Of a stretch of 7,369 bases of DNA, positions 1 to 7,341 are shown piece after piece. Positions within the stretch are counted from its first letter, which is position 1, and each line of letters starts with the position of its first letter. Source of the DNA: Planctomycetota bacterium (lineage in GTDB: Bacteria; Planctomycetota; Phycisphaerae; WQYP01); NCBI GenBank assembly GCA_021785155.1, contig JAJYGE010000219.1, positions 1-7,369 of the forward strand, written 5' to 3'. The position numbers were made by a program, and so were the translations under genes. The notes beneath the pieces are model-generated. The model did no database searches. It was not told the DNA's origin and was given only the letters and a program-made list of their open reading frames with translations.

Positions 1-2900
1 ATTTCCAAAAGACGGTCGGTTTTGGGATTCCACCGGGCGAAAACGCGTTCGCCGATGCGGAAGGGTAACGGCCCGACCTTGAACCAACTGTTGTCGTGCC
101 ACACTTTTCCCGTGGCATCCCGCACCATGGCCGGTTCGCCCAATGGCCTTGGTGGCTGGTGCTCCAACGTGACCAGGGGAAGTTGATAGGGCGTTATGGG
201 GGTCAAACCGACGATCTTCGCCGTGGCAAAACCCCGGCGCGCGAGGATACGTGTCGCCACGGAATTTTCGATAGTGATCGTCACGTCGTCACCAGGGAGC
301 AGATCGGCCAAGGGAATGGAGGCCTCCGGTTGGCCATTTTCGCTAATATTAATCTGCGCCTGTGGACTGACCATCAGCGGTGGAACGGCGATGCCATCGT
401 AGGGGTCATAGTTGAGATTTCCACCGTTCACTCCGCCGCACTCGCCCATTACCGTTCGGTACGCCGGCTGCGGCAGCCACTGTGCCGGTGGCGGTTCCGC
501 CGGGGCTACATGCCGCCGCCAGATAACTTGCGCCAGGTCATTGGCTTTACGGTAGGATCCGGACGTAAATAACTGTTCAGCCAAGGTCCGTTGGTGACGC
601 TCTTGAGCGCTTAACGTGCGGCGCGGAATTGAATTCGCCAACGTGAGACTCCAATGCGCATCGGCCCGCCAACCCACCAGGCTGGCCTCCGCCCGTAAGC
701 GGTCGCCGCCATAACTGCGATTCGATGCGCATAGTTCCTCCAGATTTCCCGGCCATTTTTGTTCCAACGCCACACTGAACAGGCATACCCACGACGGCAG
801 GCCGGACGGATGAAAGTCATAGGCCACCCACAATTTATCGGAATTTTCAGCAACGCCGCTTATATCCACCTGGCGGGTGGCAATTCCACTGTTGACCATC
901 TGATCAACCTTACGAAGATTGCTACGGCTGGTACCGGCGTATACGGTCAGGCGGCCGGCGGTGCTGTTTTGGCGAAAAACAAAAGCTCTCGCGGTATAGG
1001 AAAGAAGTATTTTGCCAAATGTGTCCCGACCTGTCAGTTGTTGGCTCTCAAAACACAGCAGCAGACGGGTGGTCGTGTTTAACGGTGTCGCGTATAAATG
1101 TTTGCCGCCGCCTGGCCAATCGCGCAAGACGATGTCCGGCCCGGCCTCAACAGCAACAGCATTCGCGTTGTCGTTGCGTTTGGGATTGCGATAATCGCGG
1201 CGGAAAAGTGTCGGCCGCCACGGCTGCGGCCGAAATTCTCCCCATCCAGCTTTCAACGACGGCGTGATCTGACTAAGTTGCGTCACTGACGCATTAAACA
1301 ATGTCAGATAGCTGCATCCACCGGCATACGCGGCATGGACATCACGCACGACGTCCTCCGGAAGGCTGCTGCCGCATTCTCGATTTACCCCGGCGGGGAC
1401 GCCAATTTCCCGGAACTGTTCCAGCAACGCCATGTCGCGAAAAATATCCGCCCATTCGCCGCCGAACCGGCCATATTTCAATACGCCCACCTTGGCCGCA
1501 TCCATCAAGTTATCAAACAAGCCGCCAACGTTAGCTATATATGTATGCGTATATACACGATCCGCAATCGGCGATGGTGCAAGTCCTTTGCGTATGGCCG
1601 CGTTCATCTGGTTATTGTAATATAGCAGGCTTTGTCGCAGGAAATGCCTGGCGGCATGGCTTTCGCCGTGTTCCGGATTTAAATTCACGCCTACGGCTTT
1701 CGCCGCCGCCACCATACATGGGTTAAAATCACCTTCGACTCCGGCCGGTTCACCGGGATCCCCGGCGCACCAGTATGTTACCTCATTATCCAATACCACG
1801 CTGAATATACGCTTGGCGTCGGCCTCCGGCAGCCCCCGGAGCATCGTGCCGAACTGCCAAAAGGCACCGGATTTATAGGTGTTCAACCGGTCATTGCGCA
1901 CGGTAAGCCAGGGAACATTGCTCCACATATTCGGTACCGAGAGCCCATATTCCCGCATTTTAGGCCAGTAGGTGACCTGCTGATAGGTTGGGTCGTACCA
2001 ACGCCCGCCCACGCCGTCAAATCCTGAAGGCGTACCGGCCCACCAGGTGATCGCCTGTATCTCCAACGGCATATCAAAACGCCACGACATCGCAATCGCC
2101 TGCTTCAGGTATGCCAATTGGTCGGCAGGCGGCCAATCGGCCACGGCTAACGTCGGCACACAATAGCCCAGCGTCATGTCCTGGCGCTTCGGGAACAGGC
2201 TGCGAATTTTGGCGAATATCCCCGGATCCAAATTCTCAATGGTGGGAGCCAGGTATATTGGCTGCACCAATCTTTCGCGCCGGGCAAAGGCTTCCACATC
2301 GGAATACACAATGGCCTGGGCAAAATGGATCGGCACATCGCACTTGTTGATAAGCCTGACACGCAATTCCGATGCGCCAGCCAATTCATCTGGAATGTCG
2401 ATAAACGCGGTCGTTGGACCATCCCCATAAAATTTCCGATTACGAAACGCAATGGCCCGTCCATTAACTTCCACGAGATAAGCGACGTGACCGTCGTTTT
2501 CAGTACGGAACTCCCGCAGAACCAGCGTCAGATCCCCGGCATGGCCGCGATTATGCAGCCGCAAGGCCAATGGTGTCCCATTTTGTATAATACCGGGGCC
2601 GCGCATGGGAATGACCCTTTCACCGACTTTCCAGTTGTAATCCACTATGGGCGTGCCGCCGGTGATGTGCCGGGCATGCCAATTGCGAGAATCGCCCAAG
2701 TCGACGCGGTCAACGATACCCGGCTCCGAGACGGAGGGGAGTCTCTCTGATACTGTGCATCCCGGCACAGCGCCCAGTGTCGCCGCCGCCGCTGTCATCA
2801 AAAGGAAACTTCTTCGGCTTGTGCCGCTGCCTGTGGGTGGTGTCCCCACGGCTTCCGCCACCATCACACCTCGACCATCCACACTGTGCCAACCGAACAT
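1..2900 (-). CDS. Large Tat-exported protein, putative glycoside hydrolase-like, partial (C-terminus off the left edge)
   Basis: The frame is open from ATG at 2900 to the window edge: 966 codons with no stop. The start is supported by GAAGGG six bases upstream; Met13 is an in-frame alternative. Residues 28-34 (SRRSFLL) form a twin-arginine motif, followed by an Ala-rich hydrophobic stretch and V-P-G-C ending at Cys48, so this may be a Tat lipoprotein. Residues about 65-215 look beta-rich. Residues about 225-540 resemble an (alpha/beta)8 barrel: AITWWAG (W286-W287), PNMWSNVPW, VVLDNEVTYW (D371, N372, E373), YTHTYI, FGGEW (E482), VNRECG (E508), then a final strand-like CSYLTLFNA. By analogy with clan GH-A, E373 could be the acid/base and E508 or E482 the nucleophile; this is inference. 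Residues about 620-700 look like a beta-sandwich, possibly carbohydrate binding. A short helical segment follows (around N787), then more beta-rich sequence. I do not recognise the family. It is last in a run with GH92 and LamG genes, 64 bp after GH92, which suggests a role in glycan breakdown. Confidence 0.9.
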   Translation of the reverse strand, partial: MFGWHSVDGRGVMVAEAVGTPPTGSGTSRRSFLLMTAAAATLGAVPGCTVSERLPSVSEPGIVDRVDLGDSRNWHARHITGGTPIVDYNWKVGERVIPMRGPGIIQNGTPLALRLHNRGHAGDLTLVLREFRTENDGHVAYLVEVNGRAIAFRNRKFYGDGPTTAFIDIPDELAGASELRVRLINKCDVPIHFAQAIVYSDVEAFARRERLVQPIYLAPTIENLDPGIFAKIRSLFPKRQDMTLGYCVPTLAVADWPPADQLAYLKQAIAMSWRFDMPLEIQAITWWAGTPSGFDGVGGRWYDPTYQQVTYWPKMREYGLSVPNMWSNVPWLTVRNDRLNTYKSGAFWQFGTMLRGLPEADAKRIFSVVLDNEVTYWCAGDPGEPAGVEGDFNPCMVAAAKAVGVNLNPEHGESHAARHFLRQSLLYYNNQMNAAIRKGLAPSPIADRVYTHTYIANVGGLFDNLMDAAKVGVLKYGRFGGEWADIFRDMALLEQFREIGVPAGVNRECGSSLPEDVVRDVHAAYAGGCSYLTLFNASVTQLSQITPSLKAGWGEFRPQPWRPTLFRRDYRNPKRNDNANAVAVEAGPDIVLRDWPGGGKHLYATPLNTTTRLLLCFESQQLTGRDTFGKILLSYTARAFVFRQNSTAGRLTVYAGTSRSNLRKVDQMVNSGIATRQVDISGVAENSDKLWVAYDFHPSGLPSWVCLFSVALEQKWPGNLEELCASNRSYGGDRLRAEASLVGWRADAHWSLTLANSIPRRTLSAQERHQRTLAEQLFTSGSYRKANDLAQVIWRRHVAPAEPPPAQWLPQPAYRTVMGECGGVNGGNLNYDPYDGIAVPPLMVSPQAQINISENGQPEASIPLADLLPGDDVTITIENSVATRILARRGFATAKIVGLTPITPYQLPLVTLEHQPPRPLGEPAMVRDATGKVWHDNSWFKVGPLPFRIGERVFARWNPKTDRLLE

Positions 2901-2906
2901 TTTCTA

Positions 2907-2912
2907 ACCCTT
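2907..2912 (-). promoter_or_regulatory. Ribosome binding site of the Tat-exported protein
   Basis: The minus strand reads GAAGGG, then TTAGAA, then ATG at 2900. This purine-rich site with six-base spacing favours the 2900 start over Met13 and fixes a 28-residue region before the Tat motif, which is within the usual range for Tat signals. Confidence 0.7.
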
Positions 2913-2964
2913 CAACATGTCTTTGGACGCTTGGTCCCACAGACGTAAACGGTTTATAAGCGCC

Positions 2965-5349
2965 TTACTTTCTAACGTGTGCCGCCGCCCCGGTGGACAT
3001 TGACCAGGGCCGTGCGTCGCCAGCGGAACCCCAAGCCTTATTCGGATGGGGACCCACCCGCATATCCCACACGCCACCGTTGGTAATTACCGATTCCGAC
3101 AGCCAGGGACGATTCAGCGTTTGGCCATTGAGCGTAGAGGATTGAATGTACATGTTTTTTCCGCCGGCTCCGGGCGCGTTGATGATAAATTGTCGGCCTT
3201 TGTAGGGTGCTCGCAGACGGATGACTATGTGCTTAAACCGTGGCGTGGAGATGACAAACTCCGGCCGCCCCGGAAATTCCGGATAGATACCCAGTTGCGT
3301 TAATACATACCATGCGCTCATTTCCCCACAGTCATCATTTCCGCCACCGGCCAGGCCGCCAGGAGCATCGGTAAATGCCTTATCCGCCACTTGGGCGACA
3401 TATTTCTGCGTAAGCCAGGGATAGCGGGCGTAGTCAAACTCCCAAGGTGCCTCCAAGTCCGGCTCGTTGGTGGGATCGTAATGACCGGCGTTAAAAAAGT
3501 GTTGCAGCCGCACCGTAAATCGTCGGTCGCCACCCAGCAGTTCAATAAGCCCCCGGACATCCTGCGGTGCCAGCCATAGATATTCCCATGCGGAGCCTTC
3601 ACAGTAAAAACTGAAGTCATATTGATCCCGCCGTTTCCTCGTCATTTTTCGCCAGGCTCCCATCGCCGTTTTTCCCTGCATAAAGCCGGTGGCCGGATTA
3701 TAGAGCGTGCGGTAGCCCAGTGCCCGCTGGGCGAGGTAGGCGGCGAGTCCCGTCTTGTGAAATTCTTTGGCGAATTGCGCCAGCGCGGCAAAGGCAATAT
3801 CGTACTCTTCCGCCGTTGCAACGTTGGTATTCGCGGCAATGGCCGCGCCATGCTTCTCCCGCCACACACCCTGGTATGGCCCAGGTGCCTGATTGTGCCA
3901 GCGTGATACCCCGTTGGGACTATAGGTATGCGGCCACAATGGCCCTTGTCCTTGTCCCACGCACCAATCGGCGGAGTTGCGGACCACGGTTTGCCGCAAC
4001 ATCGCTTTCCATGCGGTTTTCACATTAAAGTTATGGACGCCGGCGTTCCAGATACTCACCAGGGCAATCGTCAACGGGTTGCCATTCATCACCCCGGTGG
4101 AGACGTTGGCCTCCGGCCAGCGATCCATATATCCCTGTTGTTTATACATCTCCACCAGCGACTGCGCCATATCCGCAACCCGTTGCGGCTCCAAAATGGT
4201 CAGGAGTGGAATTTCACTGCGATAAATATCCCAGCCCGAAAAATTGGCGTAAATGTGTTTATGGCTGGTGGGGACATGATGAATTTTACCGTCAAAGCCA
4301 ACGTATCGGCCATCCACATCATCGAATACATTGGGCATTAGCAGCGCATGATAGAGTGCCGTATAGAAAATTGTGCGATGCGCCGCCGAACCGCCACGCA
4401 CCTGAATAACACTTAGCGCCTTGTTCCATTTCCGCAACGCCGCAGCGCGGTAGGTGAAGAATTTCCAACTCGGCATTTCTGCTTTAAGATTACGGATCGC
4501 ACCGTTGATACTCACGTAGGATATGCCCACCCGAACCCGAATGGCGGTTTGTCGGGAGATCGCGGGCCAGGATACATAGGCCCCGATATTACCGTGCTTG
4601 GGGCCTTGCGTTACGGAGGAATCTCCGTGCATGACGGTATGGTTCTTCCAGGTCCCATGCGTCTCGAAGGGGCGGCTGAACTGCATGGCAAAATAAACGG
4701 CAACATTTCTTTTTATTCCACAGAAGGCCTGCGAGGAAACGAATCCCGTTAACGTCCGATCACCGACGATTTGGACCTTACTGGCTGCAACGGGCGTATT
4801 GGCCAAACCGATGGGAAGCAGAATGTTTCTCCGCAAACCGGCCGGAAAGGTGAACTTCACCATGCCGCAGCGTGTGGTTGCGGTAAGCTGAGCCTTAATT
4901 CCCCAAGGTTTCATGAGCACCCGGTAATAGCCGGGAATGGCCCGTTCATCCTGATGGCTGAATGTAAATCTGCATTGTTTTTGTTGGACGCGCACGGGCC
5001 CGGTGGTCGCGGTGAATAGGACATCACCATAGTTCAATGCTCCCGTCCCACTCATCATATTCATGGCGAAGCCACGGTATCGTTTCCGATTGTAACCATA
5101 TCCGCCAATCATCAACTTGGACGCAATAGGATTGATCGAAGCCATGCCGAACGGCACCACCGCGCCCGGATAAGTGTTACCGCCATCGGCAGTGCCGATG
5201 AAAGGATTTACCAGCGCCGCCGGGCCAAGGTTTGTCGCCGCCAGCAGATTCTGGCCGAAGAACAACAGACCAATACATGCCGTCAGGATAACCATCGGTG
5301 TGTGGAGAAACTTTTGGAACTGGTGATTCGTCATTACGGGAAGGCGCAT
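2965..5349 (-). CDS. Secreted GH92 family alpha-mannosidase
   Basis: A full-length 794-residue member of glycoside hydrolase family 92: calcium-dependent, inverting exo-alpha-mannosidases. An N-terminal signal (hydrophobic about 18-32, likely cut after A37-A38) sends it out of the cytoplasm; L-T-A-C at 22-25 resembles a lipobox but sits inside the hydrophobic core. The N-terminal beta domain has NPFIGT (48-53) and the N-T-Y-P-G-A..P-F-G-M motif (58-69). The helical barrel has FYTALYH (328-334), GWDIYR (W373, D374, R377), YCEGSAWEY with the likely general acid E584, NEPD (N628-D631, calcium and substrate region) and GNDDCGEMSAWYV (N671, D672, D673), which supplies the catalytic base. Linkage specificity (alpha-1,2, -1,3, -1,4 or -1,6) cannot be told from sequence alone. 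After NEPD the usual H-x-P-Y-L-Y-N is replaced by E-A-P-W-E-F-D, a notable variation. The start at 5349 follows GAGGA with nine-base spacing; Met6 has no such site. The gene begins 12 bases after the LamG stop codon, pointing to coupled expression. Confidence 0.96.
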   Translation of the reverse strand: MRLPVMTNHQFQKFLHTPMVILTACIGLLFFGQNLLAATNLGPAALVNPFIGTADGGNTYPGAVVPFGMASINPIASKLMIGGYGYNRKRYRGFAMNMMSGTGALNYGDVLFTATTGPVRVQQKQCRFTFSHQDERAIPGYYRVLMKPWGIKAQLTATTRCGMVKFTFPAGLRRNILLPIGLANTPVAASKVQIVGDRTLTGFVSSQAFCGIKRNVAVYFAMQFSRPFETHGTWKNHTVMHGDSSVTQGPKHGNIGAYVSWPAISRQTAIRVRVGISYVSINGAIRNLKAEMPSWKFFTYRAAALRKWNKALSVIQVRGGSAAHRTIFYTALYHALLMPNVFDDVDGRYVGFDGKIHHVPTSHKHIYANFSGWDIYRSEIPLLTILEPQRVADMAQSLVEMYKQQGYMDRWPEANVSTGVMNGNPLTIALVSIWNAGVHNFNVKTAWKAMLRQTVVRNSADWCVGQGQGPLWPHTYSPNGVSRWHNQAPGPYQGVWREKHGAAIAANTNVATAEEYDIAFAALAQFAKEFHKTGLAAYLAQRALGYRTLYNPATGFMQGKTAMGAWRKMTRKRRDQYDFSFYCEGSAWEYLWLAPQDVRGLIELLGGDRRFTVRLQHFFNAGHYDPTNEPDLEAPWEFDYARYPWLTQKYVAQVADKAFTDAPGGLAGGGNDDCGEMSAWYVLTQLGIYPEFPGRPEFVISTPRFKHIVIRLRAPYKGRQFIINAPGAGGKNMYIQSSTLNGQTLNRPWLSESVITNGGVWDMRVGPHPNKAWGSAGDARPWSMSTGAAAHVRK

Positions 5350-5358
5350 AAAAGGTAT

Positions 5359-5363
5359 TCCTC
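5359..5363 (-). promoter_or_regulatory. Ribosome binding site of GH92, overlapping the LamG stop codon
   Basis: The minus strand reads TGAGGA, in which TGA (5364-5362) is the LamG stop and GAGGA is the Shine-Dalgarno sequence nine bases before the GH92 ATG. A terminating ribosome would sit on the GH92 initiation region, so translational coupling is likely. The site also favours the 5349 start over the internal Met6. Confidence 0.75.
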
Positions 5364-6153
5364 AATGATTTCCGACATACATTTTCTCGAAGAAGGCGGC
5401 CAACGCCTTGATTCGCCGAGGGCTAAGTACGCCGCTGTACACTCGCAATTCGGTGATGTCGCCGCGAAAGAATTCCGCTGGTGTTGCACCGGGACCGGTG
5501 GCGGCTGCTCCGATGAACCAGATGGGCTGGGTAAAGGAATCGTGCCCGGAGAACGTTCCATTCGGATGGCCGTTGAGATAAAACGTTCCGTTCCCGGTAT
5601 TGTCCGTCGCCACGGCAACCATACTGAAACCTTTGGTCGGGACGGCGGAATGAGACGCCCCAAAAGCCGTGATGGCGGTCTTAAGCAGAACCTGCTTATT
5701 TTGCCCGTTGGCCATTGTTTGGATCCGGTACTCCAAACTTTCCGGACCGCCGGCGGTAATGGCCGATGCCGTCCGGGCATTGTCTCCTGTCGGTTTGACA
5801 AAGGCCACAACCGTGTAACCGCGGCCTGGCGGCAGCCCGTGGGACATTTTCAGATACTGCTTTTTTGCCGCGTCAAAATGGACCGCCGGTGAACCGTTGG
5901 GTGTGGCTTTCGCCACCAATGTGGGGGCCGCGACACCAACAGGAGGAATGGCGTTGCACCCGTTATTGGACGCGTCGTCCCAAATGCCGATTTTCGGGTG
6001 GTAATTGACAGCCTTATAGTCGGCCAGAAGTTTAGGTCCCGATTTGACGGAGGAACTTTTTGCCACTGCCCATTTCGCGGGGGTGGTCGCTACCACCGCA
6101 ATCATAACAGCCGCCAGGCCGAATCGAACCAACAATTCCCCGCAATTTTTCAT
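5362..6153 (-). CDS. Secreted LamG / concanavalin A-like domain protein
   Basis: A 263-residue protein with a Sec signal peptide (K2, R10, hydrophobic 11-24, likely cut after A29-V30-A31) and a single LamG-like (concanavalin A-like lectin/glucanase) jelly-roll domain over about 45-255. Visible marks are I-W-D-D-A-S-N-N-G near the start, G-S-P-A-V-H-F-D, Y-T-V-V-A-F-V-K-P, F-Y-L-N-G and the closing GDITELRVYSGVLS (231-244) followed by a terminal helix, the usual end of this fold. There is no separate catalytic domain, so a binding or surface-attachment role is more likely than hydrolysis; the ligand is unknown. The ATG at 6153 is preferred because GGAG lies ten bases upstream and it places the signal peptide at the N-terminus. 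An in-frame GTG at 6195 would add 14 residues. Its stop lies in the GH92 ribosome binding site, so the two are probably made together. It could also be an extracellular-matrix protein unrelated to the glycan. Confidence 0.9.
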   Translation of the reverse strand: MKNCGELLVRFGLAAVMIAVVATTPAKWAVAKSSSVKSGPKLLADYKAVNYHPKIGIWDDASNNGCNAIPPVGVAAPTLVAKATPNGSPAVHFDAAKKQYLKMSHGLPPGRGYTVVAFVKPTGDNARTASAITAGGPESLEYRIQTMANGQNKQVLLKTAITAFGASHSAVPTKGFSMVAVATDNTGNGTFYLNGHPNGTFSGHDSFTQPIWFIGAAATGPGATPAEFFRGDITELRVYSGVLSPRRIKALAAFFEKMYVGNH

Positions 6154-6163
6154 TTTCCAATTT

Positions 6164-6167
6164 CTCC
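6164..6167 (-). promoter_or_regulatory. Ribosome binding site of the LamG gene
   Basis: The minus strand reads GGAG (within GGAGAAA) ten bases before the ATG at 6153. It decides for this start over the upstream in-frame GTG at 6195, which would place 14 polar residues before the signal peptide. Confidence 0.55.
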
Positions 6168-6358
6168 GTGCATAACCGCCCTGATCCGCAGACACTCTTG
6201 GCTCCGCAAAATCTCATTGTCCGCCGTGGTGGACGGTGCGGATGGAAAGCCGACGATACCGATTGTCAGCCCACCGCGCGTCAATTATTAACTTCGTTAG
6301 CAGTACCGCCCGGATTCCGCCTGACGCCGCAAAAACTGGGCATGGTAAGCCATCGTTC

Positions 6359-6373
6359 CCGACGACGCGTCGG
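6359..6373 (-). repeat. Perfect inverted repeat (6-bp stem, 3-base loop)
   Basis: CCGACG and CGTCGG flank a three-base loop 27-41 bases after the prepilin stop codon. There is no following U-run, so it is not a standard rho-independent terminator. It could stabilise the 3' end of the prepilin message or be chance. Confidence 0.45.
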
Positions 6374-6399
6374 TCCAGTAGCCATCGAGATACAGGCGC

Positions 6400-7311
6400 C
6401 TACCATCCAAAATACCATGAGTTCACTCTGGCGCACCGCACCTTGATGTTGGACAATGGCACCCACCGCACCGATCCGTCGTTGTACATTTCATGTTCAC
6501 CGGCGGGCTCGGAATTCGACATGGAGCCATCGACATGATTCGATAGCGGCACACCGTTAAGCACATAACCGTCCCCGCCGTTGACGGTCGGCCCGGTAAA
6601 TACGGCCAGGTCACTGGCTAAAATGGAGCCAGGGTTGGCCTGGGGGTTCAGCGCCGGCTCATGCCCCGGATCATCATTATACCAAGCCCAGACCCCCGGC
6701 CCGGTCCCGGAGTAAGTCCCGCCGTAGCCAGCCCACGGTGGCAGATCGTATGCCACGCTGTAGTTCGTCTGAACCGTGGTCGGATTCGTCGCAAGCCAAC
6801 CCGGTTGCATTCCATGGTCCGCCCAGTAACAATATCCGACATAGGTATAGAAGCTGGTCGCAATTCCCTGCGCATTATAATATGCGGGATTACCCAAGTT
6901 GCTACTGTAACTGAACGCTCCTGGTTCCGGCGAATAAATAAGTTGCGTGCCGCCGATCGTCGGTTGTAATATTCCCGGCTGAAAATTCTGCGTTGACGCA
7001 ACGCCATACCCAGGTGCCACACCGGAGTAATAGAGCAGTTCCAGGCCCCACGCGGGATATACTTGGCCACTACCTCCATACGGGCCAACGAGAGGAAGAA
7101 ACGTTGAGTTCGGTGGATATTGCCCTCTATATTCATTGGCGTATTCATGCAGGGCAATGCCGATTTGCCGCATGTTGGATGCGCACTGTATCCGTAACGC
7201 TAATTGCTTGGCCCGCGCCAGTGCCGGCAGCAGCAGGGCAATTAGCAATGCAATGATGGAAATTACCACTAAAAGCTCGATAAGCGTAAAACCGTGTGCG
7301 CGCTTAGACAT
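6400..7311 (-). CDS. Prepilin-type (type IV pilin-like / DUF1559-type) secreted protein
   Basis: A 303-residue protein beginning with a classic type III (prepilin) signal: a short basic leader ending in G7, a cut before F8, the conserved Glu at mature position 5 (E12), then a hydrophobic helix to about residue 31. A prepilin peptidase would process it, and the mature protein would sit in the membrane or a pseudopilus-like fibre. [12 protein letters not shown] follows the helix as in the DUF1559 group. Near the C-terminus, [12 protein letters not shown] (D278, G279) corresponds to the family's H...D-G motif, although the H-to-DG spacing (H273 or H259) is not the canonical nine residues. The middle is rich in Gly, Tyr, Trp and Pro. 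The ATG at 7311 is chosen because it follows AGAAAGG by seven bases and gives the correct short leader; an in-frame ATG at 7365 would add 18 residues. Such proteins occur in many copies in planctomycete genomes and their individual roles are mostly unknown. Confidence 0.93.
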   Translation of the reverse strand: MSKRAHGFTLIELLVVISIIALLIALLLPALARAKQLALRIQCASNMRQIGIALHEYANEYRGQYPPNSTFLPLVGPYGGSGQVYPAWGLELLYYSGVAPGYGVASTQNFQPGILQPTIGGTQLIYSPEPGAFSYSSNLGNPAYYNAQGIATSFYTYVGYCYWADHGMQPGWLATNPTTVQTNYSVAYDLPPWAGYGGTYSGTGPGVWAWYNDDPGHEPALNPQANPGSILASDLAVFTGPTVNGGDGYVLNGVPLSNHVDGSMSNSEPAGEHEMYNDGSVRWVPLSNIKVRCARVNSWYFGW

Positions 7312-7318
7312 CGTAGAG

Positions 7319-7325
7319 CCTTTCT
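7319..7325 (-). promoter_or_regulatory. Ribosome binding site of the prepilin gene
   Basis: The minus strand reads AGAAAGG, then seven bases, then ATG at 7311. It sets the start at 7311 rather than 7365 and partly overlaps the second copy of the tandem repeat in the leader. Confidence 0.65.
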
Positions 7326-7341
7326 GCTCGCTTCTGCTCGC
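7322..7341 (-). repeat. Perfect 10-bp tandem repeat in the prepilin leader
   Basis: On the plus strand TTCTGCTCGC occurs twice head to tail (7322-7331 and 7332-7341); the minus-strand unit is GCGAGCAGAA. The two copies are identical and end in the ribosome binding site of the prepilin gene. Confidence 0.85.

Larger units (their letters stand above)
6154..6399 (-). other. Intergenic gap between the prepilin and LamG genes
   Basis: These 246 bases hold the LamG leader and one perfect small hairpin (6359-6373). No stem followed by a T-run is present, so no intrinsic terminator is visible and the prepilin message may read through. A TTGACG box (6279-6284) resembles a sigma-70 -35 element, but no good -10 lies 16-18 bases downstream (GGTATC at 18 is poor), so a promoter is only a weak possibility. 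One minus-strand frame from about 6424 to a TAA at 6297-6299 reads like protein (Y-L-D-G-Y-W-T-D-A-S-S) but has only a TTG as a start and no clear ribosome site. Confidence 0.5.

Noticed and set aside
96..572. Plus-strand open frame of 158 codons
   Set aside because: It lies wholly antisense to the large Tat protein, whose minus-strand frame is continuous and protein-like. The plus-strand translation is Arg-rich with no recognisable motif.
2174..2464. Minus-strand 96-codon frame inside the large gene
   Set aside because: It is an alternative frame of the continuous 966-codon coding sequence.
2710..2940. Minus-strand 76-codon frame over the start of the large gene
   Set aside because: It is out of frame with the 2900 start that gives the Tat signal and a continuous protein. 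Its own translation is low in hydrophobic residues and has no motif.
2901..2964. Terminator or promoter between GH92 and the Tat protein
   Set aside because: No stem followed by a T-run and no convincing -35/-10 pair is visible in these 64 bases, only the ribosome binding site.
5302..5892. Plus-strand open frame of 196 codons
   Set aside because: It runs antisense across the LamG gene and the start of GH92, both firmly identified by domain motifs. It is a shadow of high-GC coding sequence.
6253..6284. Possible sigma-70 promoter for the LamG gene (TTGACG with TATCGT or GGTATC)
   Set aside because: Spacing is 20 bases to TATCGT, and at 18 bases GGTATC is a poor -10. It is too weak to list as a feature.
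6648..7157. Minus-strand 169-codon frame
   Set aside because: It is out of frame with the prepilin gene, which has the clear prepilin signal and D-G motif. The alternative translation is basic and motif-free.
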